Below are positions 54,222-63,121 of a stretch of 64,000 bases of DNA, piece by piece. Source of the DNA: Clostridiales bacterium UBA7568. GTDB lineage: Bacteria; Bacillota; Clostridia; Oscillospirales; CAG-272. The position numbers and the translations under genes were made by a program. Numbering within the stretch: the first letter of the stretch is position 1; every line of letters begins with the position of its first letter. The notes under the pieces are model-generated. The model was not told the DNA's origin and did no database searches. It saw only the letters and a list, made by a program, of their open reading frames with translations. The stretch lies in NCBI GenBank assembly GCA_002479075.1, contig DLLG01000001.1, forward strand, positions 1-64,000. Reading direction: 5' to 3'.

Positions 54222-54839
54222 TTATTCCTTGATTATGAGCTCGCTTGCGTAGGGAAGAGTCTTTATCCAGTCGCAGAAGGTATGCCATTCTTCGAGCTTG
54301 TGCGCCTTGCGGGAGTTATAAATGTTTGTCAGCACCTCGTAATTCAGGGTGACCGTGCGCATTTGGTTATAGCTTTCGGGAAGGAGCTGAATTATTGTGT
54401 ACCAATAAGATTTTTCCTTTGTTTCGACGTATTTTTTGCGGAGAGCCTCTATGCTTGCAATGAATTCGTCGAGAACGGGAAGCATTTCGGGAATCGTATG
54501 GTCGTAAGAGAAATCTTCGCGTTCGATCGGCTTTGAATGTATCTTGTGCATCGTGCTTGTCGAATTTGCAACAGTCCCGATTTTATACGTGTCAAACTCT
54601 TTCCACCAGTAAAGCGGTGCTGTTATGTCAACGGAGACAAATATCTGGCGGATGAACTTGCGATGGTCGCTGCCGGCATTGCAAAGGCGTTTTGCGAGGT
54701 CAAGGTCGCTATCGCCGAGGGTAAAGACGCCGTTTTCATCTGTGTAGCTGTCGCTTTTAGCCCAGCTGTTCATAGGGTTCCTTGCACCTCTCATAGCGTT
54801 TTCGAGGTTCATAACGTCGGTTCTTTCGAGCTTGATCAT
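54222..54839 (-). CDS. Uncharacterised protein, last gene of the purine-salvage operon
   Basis: A 205-residue soluble protein with no signal peptide or membrane segment. I do not recognise a named domain. Notable conserved-looking stretches are DHRKFIRQIFVSVDITAPLY, WWKEFDTYKIGTVANS and SYNQMRTVTLNYEVL, rich in aromatic and charged residues. Similar-looking proteins occur in phages and Clostridia genomes (from memory, unverified), sometimes loosely compared with flavin-dependent thymidylate synthase ThyX; the ThyX RHR motif is not seen. Its start lies three bases after the nucleoside permease stop, placing it firmly in that operon. A nucleotide-related role is an inference from context. Confidence 0.75.
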   Translation of the reverse strand: MIKLERTDVMNLENAMRGARNPMNSWAKSDSYTDENGVFTLGDSDLDLAKRLCNAGSDHRKFIRQIFVSVDITAPLYWWKEFDTYKIGTVANSTSTMHKIHSKPIEREDFSYDHTIPEMLPVLDEFIASIEALRKKYVETKEKSYWYTIIQLLPESYNQMRTVTLNYEVLTNIYNSRKAHKLEEWHTFCDWIKTLPYASELIIKE

Positions 54840-54842
54840 ATG

Positions 54843-55844
54843 TTATCTTTCCTCTCTGAAGTAGTTTGTTCCGAGACCTGCCGGAGGCTGGTTTTCTCTC
54901 TTGTTCTTTATGCTTGTTATTATAAGCACGACAACTGTAACAAAATAGGGAAGAATCTTGAAAATTTCTTTTGTTGCAAGGCTGATTCCGTTTATATAGC
55001 TTGCCGCGATATAAAGTCCGCCGAAGATTATCGAGCCGAGAATACCGATGCTCGGCTTCCATACCGTAAATATTACAAGCGCGACGGAGAGCCAGCCCAT
55101 AGCGTCTATGATATATTCCCAGTTGCCGTTGAGGTTGTCCATAATGAATGTCAGACCGCCGAGAGCCGAAATCGCACAGCCGATACACGTCGCGCCGTAT
55201 CTGTAAGCTGAGACGTTTATTCCCGCCGCATCTGCCGTTGCAGGATTTTCGCCGACAGAGCGGAGATAAAGGCCGAGCCTTGTTTTTGAAAGGACGAACG
55301 AGGTTATAAGAGCTATTGCAATTGCGAGATAGATCATTATGCCATATGAGAGGAACAGCTTTCCGATAACGCCGAGTTTATCGGCGAAGGGGAGGGGCTT
55401 TGTAAAGTATTTGCTTGCCTGGGTGAAGCTGATGTTGGTTCCCGTGCTCGCTACGGCAAGGATCTTCTTCTGAACAGTCGTAATCATCAGCTTCGAAACG
55501 CCGACGCCGAATGTTGTGAGCGCAAGACCGGTCACGTTCTGGTTTGAACGCAGGGTGACCGTCAGCACGCTGTAAAGAAGACCGGAAAGAAGCCCTCCGA
55601 TTATTGCCGCGAGTATCGGAACGAGAACGGCGAGAAGATATATAAAGAACGATCTTCCGTCTGTAAGCGGTCCGACGAGGCTGATATAGAGTGTTTCCGA
55701 AACACAGCCGAACGCCGCGCCTATGCACATTACGCCTGGAACGCCGAGGTTGAGATGTCCGGATTTTTCGGTTATTGTTTCGCCTGTTGATCCGAAAAGA
55801 AGCGTCATACCTATTCTTACGGCTTGGGTTAAGAACGTAAGCAT
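54843..55844 (-). CDS. Nucleoside ABC transporter permease (NupQ-like)
   Basis: A 333-residue membrane protein with eight to nine helices, of the branched-chain/ribose permease superfamily in its nucleoside (BMP-linked) branch. Typical segments: GHLNLGVPGVMCIGAAFG and GENPATADAAGINVSAYRYG. It pairs with the permease encoded one base upstream. Equivalent to B. subtilis NupQ, part of a guanosine importer. Confidence 0.92.
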   Translation of the reverse strand: MLTFLTQAVRIGMTLLFGSTGETITEKSGHLNLGVPGVMCIGAAFGCVSETLYISLVGPLTDGRSFFIYLLAVLVPILAAIIGGLLSGLLYSVLTVTLRSNQNVTGLALTTFGVGVSKLMITTVQKKILAVASTGTNISFTQASKYFTKPLPFADKLGVIGKLFLSYGIMIYLAIAIALITSFVLSKTRLGLYLRSVGENPATADAAGINVSAYRYGATCIGCAISALGGLTFIMDNLNGNWEYIIDAMGWLSVALVIFTVWKPSIGILGSIIFGGLYIAASYINGISLATKEIFKILPYFVTVVVLIITSIKNKRENQPPAGLGTNYFREER

Positions 55845-55845
55845 A

Positions 55846-56940
55846 TTATTTTACCTCCTTTTCTTTTTTACGGAACTGAACCTTATAGTTTATGAAAAAT
55901 TCGCAACCGATTATAAAGAACAGAATGATTGCCGTTGTAATATCGGCGAGGGAAGTGTCGATTCTGAACGCGGTTGACACCTGCTTTGTTCCGACCTGAA
56001 GGAACACAATGAGAAACGACGTCAGTATCATAAATATCGGGTTGAACTTGCCGAGCCAGGATACCATAATTGCCGTAAAGCCCTGACCGCCGACAGTTTC
56101 CGTACTGATTGTTCTGTTGATACCGCCGACGAGGAGAAGTCCGCAGAGACCGCAGATAGCACCCGAAAGGAGCATTGTGCGGATGATGACCTTTTTAACG
56201 TTTATGCCTATGTAACGGGCGGTATTTTCGCTTTCGCCGACGACGGCGATCTCATATCCGTGCTTTGAATATTTCATATAAACATATATGCCGACAGTCA
56301 GCAGCGCAACGACTATAACAGCGAGGAGGTAGTCTCTTTTCGCTATCTGAGGCAAGCCGTAATCTGGCATAGGGCGGAGAGTGCCGGAGCCGTCCTTAGC
56401 CCAGCACTTCACGCAGAATGACACGAGTGAAGTTGCAACGTAGTTCATCATAAGGGTGAAAAGGGTTTCATTGGTGTTCCATTTTGCCTTGAAGATTGCC
56501 GGAATGACAGCCCATATGGCACCAGCCATAAGGCTTGAAACGCACATAAGAATAATCAGAAGCCATTTCGGTATGCTTCCTCCGAGATAGAACATACAGG
56601 TTACGCAGGCAAGTCCGCCGATAAGCGCCTGACCTTCCGCTCCGCAGTTCCAGAACTTCATCTTGAATGCAGGTGTAACGGCGAGAGAAATGCAGAGGAG
56701 GATCGCAAGGTTTTTCAGCGCGGTTGTTATTCTGTGCGTCGAGCCGAAGACGCCGAGAAACATCTGCTTATAAACATCGATAGGACTGCGTTTTGTGAGA
56801 ATGAATACGAAAAGTCCCGCTGTGAGCAGAGCTGCCGCAACGGCTATCGCACGGACGGCGATCGATTTTTTGAGCGATATGCTGCTACGTTTTACAATAT
56901 GAAAGAGGGGCTCGTGCTTTGCGTGTTCGTTATTTTGCAT
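55846..56940 (-). CDS. Nucleoside ABC transporter permease (NupP-like)
   Basis: A 364-residue permease with eight to ten helices, including NLAILLCISLAVTPAFKMKFWNCGAEGQALIGG (key part FWNCGAEGQALIGG) and GESENTARYIGINVKK. It forms the channel with the NupQ-like subunit. Its start overlaps the ATPase gene end by 11 bases. Confidence 0.92.
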   Translation of the reverse strand: MQNNEHAKHEPLFHIVKRSSISLKKSIAVRAIAVAAALLTAGLFVFILTKRSPIDVYKQMFLGVFGSTHRITTALKNLAILLCISLAVTPAFKMKFWNCGAEGQALIGGLACVTCMFYLGGSIPKWLLIILMCVSSLMAGAIWAVIPAIFKAKWNTNETLFTLMMNYVATSLVSFCVKCWAKDGSGTLRPMPDYGLPQIAKRDYLLAVIVVALLTVGIYVYMKYSKHGYEIAVVGESENTARYIGINVKKVIIRTMLLSGAICGLCGLLLVGGINRTISTETVGGQGFTAIMVSWLGKFNPIFMILTSFLIVFLQVGTKQVSTAFRIDTSLADITTAIILFFIIGCEFFINYKVQFRKKEKEVK

Positions 56941-58489
56941 CGTCGCTTACCTCCTTTTCTTTGTCCGCCGAGACGTGCTTTGTCATAAGCAGACCTATAT
57001 CTTCTTTCTTTGCCGTTCTTCCGTCAAGTATGCCTGTGACCTTGCCGCCGTTTATGACGAGTATTCTGTCGCAGAGTTCTGTCAAAACGTCCAGATCTTC
57101 TCCGACGAATATGACGGCGACCCCGTTTTCTTTCTGCTGGGTGAGCAGGTTGTATATAATATAAGACGAGTTTATATCAAGTCCTCTGACAGGATACGCC
57201 GCCATAAGCACGGACGGCGCCGCCGCTATCTCTCTGCCGACGAGCACCTTCTGAACATTGCCTCCCGAAAGGCGACGGACGGGGGTTTCTTCGTCCGGAG
57301 TTGATACCTCAAGGCTTTTGATTATCTCTTTTGCGAGATTTTTCGGGGGAATTCTGTCAAGGAAAACGGACTTGCCCTTCGTATAACTGCGGAGCATCAT
57401 ATTGTCCGTTATGCCCATATTGCCGACAAGCCCCATACCGAGCCTGTCCTCGGGAACGAAAGAAAGCCTTACGCCGAGCTCGCGTATCTGCATAGGAGTT
57501 TTGTTGCGGAGGTTTTCTATTTCACCGTTTGCCGGATTGTTATACATTATTTCGCCGCACGTAAGGGGGTAGAGCCCGGCGATTGATTCGAGCAGCTCTC
57601 TTTGTCCGCTGCCTGCGATACCGGCAATACCGAGAATTTCTCCGGAGTTTGCCGTAAACGAGATGTCGTCAAGCACCTGAACACCATCCTCGTTTACAGC
57701 GGATATATTTGAAACAACGAGTCTTTCGCAGGTGTTTTTCGGAAGCGGGCGGTCAATATTGAGGCTGACCTTCTTGCCGACCATCATTTCCGTCAGCTCC
57801 GCCTCAGAGGTTTCCGCAGTATTGACCGTTGCAATATGCTCGCCCTTGCGGAGAACGGCAACTCTGTCCGAAATTGAAAGAACTTCGTGCATTTTATGCG
57901 TAATTATTATAATCGATTTGCCGTCTTCCTTCATTTTTCTGAGCACGGCAAAGAGCTTTTCCGTTTCCTGCGGAGTGAGGACGGCGGTCGGCTCGTCGAG
58001 AATGAGTATGTCCGCGCCTCTGTAAAGCACCTTGATTATTTCAACGGTCTGCTTTTCGGAAACGGACATTTCGTGTATTTTTTTCTTGGGATTGATTGTG
58101 AATCCGTATTTTTCGGCAATGGCTGAAACTTTTTCGTTTACTTCGGAAAGCTTGTACTTGCTTCCGTCGTTGACGCCGAGGATGATGTTTTCGCTTGCGG
58201 TGAATACGTCAACAAGCTTGAAATGCTGATGTATCATACCGATTTTGTATTTGAAAGCGTCCTTCGGAGAGCTTATAACGGCTTCCTCTCCGCCGACGAT
58301 TATGTGACCCGCATCGGGATAGTATATCCCTGCGATCATATTCATAAGGGTTGTCTTGCCGCTGCCGTTTTCTCCGAGAATGGCAAGAATTTCTCCTTTG
58401 TAAACCGTCATATCGACATCCTTGTTTGCAACAACGCTGCCGAATGTCTTTGTTATATGACGTAATTCTATCGCAATTTCTTTGTTCAA
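56930..58489 (-). CDS. Nucleoside ABC transporter ATP-binding protein (NupO-like, tandem NBDs)
   Basis: A 519-residue protein with two fused nucleotide-binding domains. The first has Walker A GENGSGKTT, signature MSVSEKQTVEIIKVL and Walker B LILDEPTAVL. The second is degenerate at its P-loop (GIAGSGQRELL) and keeps LSGGNVQKVLVGREI. This layout matches RbsA/NupO importers. It energises the two permeases encoded downstream in the operon. Confidence 0.94.
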   Translation of the reverse strand: MNKEIAIELRHITKTFGSVVANKDVDMTVYKGEILAILGENGSGKTTLMNMIAGIYYPDAGHIIVGGEEAVISSPKDAFKYKIGMIHQHFKLVDVFTASENIILGVNDGSKYKLSEVNEKVSAIAEKYGFTINPKKKIHEMSVSEKQTVEIIKVLYRGADILILDEPTAVLTPQETEKLFAVLRKMKEDGKSIIIITHKMHEVLSISDRVAVLRKGEHIATVNTAETSEAELTEMMVGKKVSLNIDRPLPKNTCERLVVSNISAVNEDGVQVLDDISFTANSGEILGIAGIAGSGQRELLESIAGLYPLTCGEIMYNNPANGEIENLRNKTPMQIRELGVRLSFVPEDRLGMGLVGNMGITDNMMLRSYTKGKSVFLDRIPPKNLAKEIIKSLEVSTPDEETPVRRLSGGNVQKVLVGREIAAAPSVLMAAYPVRGLDINSSYIIYNLLTQQKENGVAVIFVGEDLDVLTELCDRILVINGGKVTGILDGRTAKKEDIGLLMTKHVSADKEKEVSDDAK

Positions 58490-58554
58490 GGGGTAACCTC
58501 CGGAATAAAAATGGGGAAATCTGCAAAAATCAAAGCAATTTAAGGCGTGTCAAA

Positions 58555-58600
58555 AAAGAAGTATAAGGCGGAGGGAAGCTCCGCCTTTATACACAAGATG
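58555..58600 (-). terminator. Intercistronic stem-loop after the BMP gene
   Basis: AGGCGGAG and CTCCGCCT around CTTCC, followed at some distance by CTTTTTT. It lies in the 124-base gap between the binding-protein gene and the ATPase gene, and may act as a partial terminator or an mRNA stabiliser that keeps the binding protein in excess. Confidence 0.6.
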
Positions 58601-58613
58601 TACTTTGGAAAAA

Positions 58614-59834
58614 TCAGTTGCCTTTCTGGGGGCCTCTGTCAAGAAGAGTGATACCGTCGATCTCAACGTTGAAATAAGGAGCGGAACGGTATTCGGATTC
58701 GTGGAAATAGCCGTCCTTGATAGCTTCTGTGTCTGCCTTGTAATCGCCCATATCGTCAACGTCTGCAAGGTATGTTGTGAGCTTTTTGCCGCCTACGGTG
58801 AAGTTGTTTGTATCAAACACTTTAACTTCGCCGCTTTCGAGCTTAGCTTTTACTTCGTCGAGTTTAGCCTGCGTGTTTGCTGCAGCCTCGATTTTGCCTA
58901 CTGCCGTGAGAGCAACGGAGCCTGTTGCGAGAGTACCCGTATAGTCAACGGGGATTGTTTCCTTGCCGTCTCTTACGGCTTTGATTATAAGCTCAAAATA
59001 GGGCTGCCAGTCTATTCTGGACGAAACGATGAATGTGTTGGGGCAGGCAACTTCCGTTGAACCGTTGTAAGAAACGTTCGGAACATCTGCTGCTTCGCAA
59101 GCTCCGGGAGCACCCATAGAGTCTGCGTGCTGGCTGATAAGATCGCACTTCTGGATGTTTATGAGCTTTTCTGCTGCCTGTTTTTCAAGGTTGACATCGT
59201 ACCACTCGCCTGTGAACGTAACGTCCATAACGACATCGGGGCATACGGACTTTGCGCCGAGATAGAATGCTGTGTAACCGGAGATAACCTCTGCATAGGG
59301 GAATGCGCCGACATAGCCCATCTTCGGGACATCGCCTTTGAGCTTGCCTGCTTCTTTGAGCTCGTTGAGCTTGAGACCTGCGGCAACGCCTGCGAGGTAT
59401 CTGCCTTCATATATTGAGGCGAAAGCATTGAAATAGTTGGGAAGGTTTTCTGTGTGAGCCTTTGTGCCTGTTGCGTGGCAGAACATAACCTCGGGATATT
59501 CCTTTGCAGCCTGGATCATAAAGGATTCGTGATTGAAAGAGTTTGCAAAGATAACCTTGCAGCCCTGGTCAACGAGATCCTTTGCGGCGTCAAAGCATTT
59601 GCTGTCTTCGGGGATGTTCTTCATAATGATGACCTGCTCGTCCGAAAGACCGAGAGCCTTCTGTGCAGCTTCGATTGCGTTTATGAAGTTGAGGTCATAG
59701 GTAGATGTCTCGTCGTGGAGGCAGATGATACCTATTTTGAAGTCCTTTGCGCTACTTCCGCAGGAAGCGAAAAGAAGGCAAGCTGCCGCAAGCATTGCAA
59801 CTGCGAGCACTGTGGAAAGAGCCTTTTTCAACAT
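58614..59834 (-). CDS. BMP-family nucleoside-binding lipoprotein (NupN/PnrA-like)
   Basis: A 406-residue lipoprotein: signal peptide and lipobox LFASC (Cys near residue 25), then the BMP/Med fold with IGIICLHDETSTYDLNFINA and GRYLAGVAAGLKL. BMP proteins such as PnrA and NupN bind purine nucleosides. The neighbouring xpt gene supports purines as cargo. AAAGGAG precedes the start. Second gene of the operon after xpt. Confidence 0.93.
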   Translation of the reverse strand: MLKKALSTVLAVAMLAAACLLFASCGSSAKDFKIGIICLHDETSTYDLNFINAIEAAQKALGLSDEQVIIMKNIPEDSKCFDAAKDLVDQGCKVIFANSFNHESFMIQAAKEYPEVMFCHATGTKAHTENLPNYFNAFASIYEGRYLAGVAAGLKLNELKEAGKLKGDVPKMGYVGAFPYAEVISGYTAFYLGAKSVCPDVVMDVTFTGEWYDVNLEKQAAEKLINIQKCDLISQHADSMGAPGACEAADVPNVSYNGSTEVACPNTFIVSSRIDWQPYFELIIKAVRDGKETIPVDYTGTLATGSVALTAVGKIEAAANTQAKLDEVKAKLESGEVKVFDTNNFTVGGKKLTTYLADVDDMGDYKADTEAIKDGYFHESEYRSAPYFNVEIDGITLLDRGPQKGN

Positions 59835-59903
59835 TTTGTTTCTCCTTTGAGTTTTGGTTTTTGTTTATTTATTTAATGTAGCCAAGGCTACGTTAAACCG
59901 TTT

Positions 59904-60479
59904 TTACCGGCAGAATTCAATCCCGCCCTCCGAGCTCATTGACTTTATCTTCGCAAGCGACTCGATACGCAGTCCTTCTTTGCGGAGAAGGTTACCTCCG
60001 CCCTGATATTCCTTTTCTATGACGATCCCGGCGCCGACAACCTCCGCTCCTGCCTGTTTTGCTATGTCCCAAAGAGCGGAAAGGGCGCTGCCTTTGGCGA
60101 GAAAATCGTCTATTATAAGAATCTTATCGCCTTTTCCGAGAAATTTTTTTGAAACGATTATGTTGTTATCGCATCCGTGTGTATAAGAATGGGCAACGGA
60201 TGAAAAAACGTCGCCGGTTATGTTTGATGATTTTGATTTCTTCGCAAAAAGCATAGGCACCCCGAAACAGAGTGCCGTAAGAGATGCTATTGCTATCCCC
60301 GACGCCTCTATTGTGAGTATTTTGGTTACGCCGCGGTCCGAGTAAAGACGGTGCAGTTCTTCCGCGAGTTTGTTTACGAAGGGAATATCTATATTATGGT
60401 TGAGGAACGAATCGACCTTCAGAATGTCTCCTCCGAGGATCTGCCCGTCCTTAATTATCCTGTTTTCCAAAAGCTGCAT
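59904..60479 (-). CDS. xpt: Xanthine phosphoribosyltransferase
   Basis: A 191-residue type I phosphoribosyltransferase converting xanthine (and weakly guanine) to XMP. The PRPP-binding loop reads ILIIDDFLAKGSALSAL, and SGIAIASLTALCFGVPMLFAKK is the conserved N-terminal core (key part ASGIAIASLTALCFGVP). The start at 60479 follows AAAAGGAG; an ATG at 60500 overlaps that site. First gene of the purine-uptake operon. No purine riboswitch core was found in its leader. Confidence 0.94.
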   Translation of the reverse strand: MQLLENRIIKDGQILGGDILKVDSFLNHNIDIPFVNKLAEELHRLYSDRGVTKILTIEASGIAIASLTALCFGVPMLFAKKSKSSNITGDVFSSVAHSYTHGCDNNIIVSKKFLGKGDKILIIDDFLAKGSALSALWDIAKQAGAEVVGAGIVIEKEYQGGGNLLRKEGLRIESLAKIKSMSSEGGIEFCR

Positions 60480-60527
60480 TGGAATCACTCCTTTTTGCAT
60501 ATTTCACAAAAGTGAAGCACGAAAACT

Positions 60528-60555
60528 ATACTAATCATACAATATGTTGTGTCAA
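60528..60555 (-). promoter_or_regulatory. xpt operon promoter
   Basis: TTGACA (60555-60550) and TAGTAT (60533-60528) are 16 bp apart on the minus strand. A TTCAC/GTGAA hairpin sits in the leader. Confidence 0.55.
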
Positions 60556-60704
60556 AAATCAATACTTTTCATCGAAAAACGCAAAGTTTGGCATATTGAC
60601 GAAGCACCCCCGCCTTTTTTGCAAAATCGCTTGTAAAAAATGTTCATATATGATACAATGAAAACCGCAAAAAATGCACAAACGAATATGGAAACTCGAA
60701 AAAT

Positions 60705-60966
60705 ATGGATAATAAAGGAAGCGCGCAAAAAATTGCGAGCTTTAAAATCGATCACGACAAGCTTGTTCCGGGGATATATTTTGCGAATTGACGGCAACTG
60801 CGTCATCTGCGATCTGCGGACAAGAAAGCCGAATTTCGGGGTCTGTATATTATTGCGCACGAGGGAAAGGTTTTCGGCGCACATAGAAAATAATGCGGAA
60901 GTTACAGGTGACGAATCTGTTGTCTGCGAAAAACATCTTGCGGTTTTGAGAAAGCGGGGAGAAAAA
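60705..60966 (+). pseudogene. luxS: Degraded S-ribosylhomocysteine lyase (luxS) remnant
   Basis: Translation from ATG at 60705 gives KIASFKIDHDKLVPGIYF, the typical LuxS N-terminus, then a stop at 60789. A one-base deletion explains the break: the +1 frame continues as RIDGNCVICDLRTRKPNFG, matching the next LuxS segment. The following zinc-ligand region (HTIEH in LuxS) and most of the middle are missing. A third frame then gives GLYIIAHEGKVFGAHRK-stop-CGSYR, like the LuxS C-terminal EGxIPGAxxxxCGNY, and after another shift KHLAVLRKRGEK. In all, two frameshifts, two stops and a large deletion in about 260 bases, so it cannot make an active enzyme. Recognised by eye, no alignment run. Confidence 0.65.
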
Positions 60967-61674
60967 ATGATTTCAGATACGAAGAATAAGGTCAGGGCGG
61001 GGATAATCTGCGCGCTGACAAAAGAGGCGAAAACTCTCATAGATGAGATGACGGAAAAGCGGTCGCAGACGCTGCTCGGCAGGGAATACACCTGCGGACT
61101 TCTCTGCGGGAAACCGGTTTGCGTCGCCGTGGCGGGCGTCGGAAAGGTTGCGGCGGCGGCTTGCACGCAGACGATGCTCCTTTGTTTTGAGCCGGATTTC
61201 GTCATAAACACGGGCATCGGCGGGACACTTGTGCCGGAGGTTACTGTGCTTGATACAGTCGTTGCGACGGATGTCGTTGAATATGATTACGATACCACGC
61301 TTTGCGGAGGCGAATGTGAAGGCTTTATAGACGCAATCGGAGAGGTACATATAAAATGCGATGAGAAGCTCTCGGATCTGCTTGCCCGCTGTACGGAAAA
61401 GGCAGGACAGAGAACGCTTCGGGGAACCGTTGCAACGGGAGATACCTTCATCGGAGACGAGAAAAAAAAGAAAAACGCACGCAGGATAAGCGGCGGTATT
61501 GTTTGCGAAATGGAGGGCGGAGCCATCGGGCAGGTATGCAGAATGGCGAATGTGCCGTTTTGCGTTGTGCGCACGGTTTCCGATGCCGGCGGGGAAGGAG
61601 AATATCTTAAATTCATAAAGGAGGCTTCAAAACGCTCTGCTTTGGCGGTAACCGAGTTTATCAAAAACGTATAA
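60967..61674 (+). CDS. mtnN: 5'-methylthioadenosine/S-adenosylhomocysteine nucleosidase
   Basis: A 235-residue nucleosidase that removes adenine from MTA and S-adenosylhomocysteine. The fold is clear from AGIICALTKEAKTLIDEM, VAGVGKVAAAACTQ and NTGIGGTLVPEV, with the ribose-binding glutamate in CEMEGGAIGQV and the catalytic aspartate in VRTVSDAGG. The start at 60967 follows GGGGAG. A longer in-frame reading to 60640 runs through the luxS remnant and is not part of this protein. With LuxS broken, its SAH product S-ribosylhomocysteine may not be processed further in this strain unless another gene does so. Confidence 0.93.
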   Translation: MISDTKNKVRAGIICALTKEAKTLIDEMTEKRSQTLLGREYTCGLLCGKPVCVAVAGVGKVAAAACTQTMLLCFEPDFVINTGIGGTLVPEVTVLDTVVATDVVEYDYDTTLCGGECEGFIDAIGEVHIKCDEKLSDLLARCTEKAGQRTLRGTVATGDTFIGDEKKKKNARRISGGIVCEMEGGAIGQVCRMANVPFCVVRTVSDAGGEGEYLKFIKEASKRSALAVTEFIKNV

Positions 61675-61676
61675 AA

Positions 61677-61704
61677 CAAAAAGACGGCTGCGAGCCGTCT
61701 TTTT
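61677..61704. terminator. Bidirectional terminator
   Basis: AAAGACGGCT and AGCCGTCTTT around GCG, followed by Ts, between mtnN and the convergent anti-sigma gene. Confidence 0.9.
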
Positions 61705-62397
61705 TCAGTTTACTTTGTTGAAATCCGTTTTGTATGCGCTGTAATAGTCCTCGCGGGGGATATATTCCGTTTCGCTTGACGAAAAGGTTGAAGAAGCGTC
61801 GCCCGTAAATGAAATGATCTCGTTTTCAGGGGTGATAAACACAAGCCACATAGCACCGACCGTGACGGCGATGGATCCGTCCTTTGAAAGCGCTTCTGTC
61901 ATTGCGTTGTTGCCGTTGCAGCTTGTAAACTGCGCCTGAAGCTTTCCCGCGTCGTTACGGAATATCTCTAAAAACGAGGTCACTTTTCCGTTCGTTACGG
62001 CAGGGAGAATATAGACATTATAGTTCATATAGTTGCCGTCTTCCGTTACGGAGAGGAGGTAAAACCCCCGTGACACAAGGCGCGCGTTTTTTCCGTCGTG
62101 CTCGGCAACCATTTCTACACCCTCGGTCGTTATCAGCTCGTCTATTTCAGATTGAGAAAAAGGTTCGCCGGAGTAAATTATTTTGTCCAGCGTCGGGACA
62201 AAGGCGATGTCGCCACCGCCCTGACTTCTGTTAAAAATGTCAGCCCTTGCGGCGGCGAATATTCCCGTTATAACTATTGCAATCGCCGCGCAAGCCGCCA
62301 GAATTTTGACAGAAGGAAACATTTTTTGCGTTTTTTTGATTTTTGAGGCAGAGAGGTCCGCCTCGCCGATCGCTCTGAAAAGCTCTTCTTTTTTCAT
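61705..62397 (-). CDS. Probable anti-sigma factor / sigma-associated membrane protein
   Basis: A 230-residue protein with a short cytosolic N-terminus (MKKEELFRAIGEADLSASKIKK, key part ELFRAIGEADLSASKI), one membrane helix (about residues 30-50) and a 175-residue extracytoplasmic domain of unknown family. The gene overlaps the sigma gene by four bases, the usual sigma/anti-sigma layout. The cytosolic part is only about 28 residues, too short for a zinc-type ZAS domain, so binding to sigma would be by another means. No clear enzyme motif outside. Confidence 0.7.
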   Translation of the reverse strand: MKKEELFRAIGEADLSASKIKKTQKMFPSVKILAACAAIAIVITGIFAAARADIFNRSQGGGDIAFVPTLDKIIYSGEPFSQSEIDELITTEGVEMVAEHDGKNARLVSRGFYLLSVTEDGNYMNYNVYILPAVTNGKVTSFLEIFRNDAGKLQAQFTSCNGNNAMTEALSKDGSIAVTVGAMWLVFITPENEIISFTGDASSTFSSSETEYIPREDYYSAYKTDFNKVN

Positions 62398-62948
62398 ATG
62401 GTATATCCTTTCTCACAGAGGTATGCTTTAAGTTTTTTTCTTGTTCGGGAGAGAACGGCGGAAACGCTGTTCTCGCTCATCAAGCGCTTTTTTGCTATCT
62501 GTCTGACGGAAAAGCCGAAATAGTATCTTCCGGCAAAAATATCTCTTTCGCGCGACGAAAGCGATGAAAGAAAGGCGGTTATCGTCTCGCCGAGCTCTTT
62601 TTGAGAATATTCAGATTCCGTATCGGTAACCGAGGGAATACATTCTTCAAGCTCGCCGAGGAGCGCTTCAAATTCGCCCCGCTTTTGCGCGTGTGATTTT
62701 TCGTACATGTCAAAAGCGAGATTTCTCGTAATTTTTGCGAGAAAGAGCTTCAGTACAGACGGTTTTGCCGGAGGTATGCTGTTCCAAGCCCGAAGCCAAG
62801 TGTCATTTACACATTCGCGGCTGTCCTCGTCGTTTCCGAGAATATTGTTTGCGACGGCAAAGCAATATTTCCCGTATTTATCGCTTGAGGCGGAGATCGC
62901 CTTTTCGTCGCGGGCAAGGTACATAGAAACGATTTTTTCGTCATTCAA
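62394..62948 (-). CDS. ECF-type sigma factor
   Basis: A 184-residue sigma factor with region 2 (DSRECVNDTWLRAWNSIPP) and region 4 (LSSLSSRERDIFAGRYYFG, then SVRQIAKKRLMSENSVSAVL). Best start is TTG at 62948 with AGGGGGTG upstream; ATGs further out (63023, 63101) lack ribosome sites. The tight link to a membrane anti-sigma suggests control by an envelope signal. Transcription probably starts from a TATAAT near 63028, with no clear -35. Confidence 0.85.
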   Translation of the reverse strand: MNDEKIVSMYLARDEKAISASSDKYGKYCFAVANNILGNDEDSRECVNDTWLRAWNSIPPAKPSVLKLFLAKITRNLAFDMYEKSHAQKRGEFEALLGELEECIPSVTDTESEYSQKELGETITAFLSSLSSRERDIFAGRYYFGFSVRQIAKKRLMSENSVSAVLSRTRKKLKAYLCEKGYTI

Positions 62949-63057
62949 GCAAAAACACCCCCTTTTTGTCTTTTGTAAGGACCTTACGCCATATAAGACG
63001 GAAAAAGAAAAACTTTCTGACATTATTATATCACAATTTTTAATTCGCCTGGGCGTA

Positions 63058-63086
63058 TTGACTTTTTTTCCGTTTTGAAATATAAT
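63058..63086 (+). promoter_or_regulatory. Promoter of the DUF4886 gene
   Basis: TTGACT (63058-63063) and TATAAT (63081-63086) are 17 bp apart. Confidence 0.75.
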
Positions 63087-63121
63087 ATTTCGGTAACACA
63101 AGCGAAAGGATATATGGATTT

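Noticed and set aside
60480..60560. Purine riboswitch upstream of xpt
   Set aside because: The conserved three-way junction core was not found on the minus strand.
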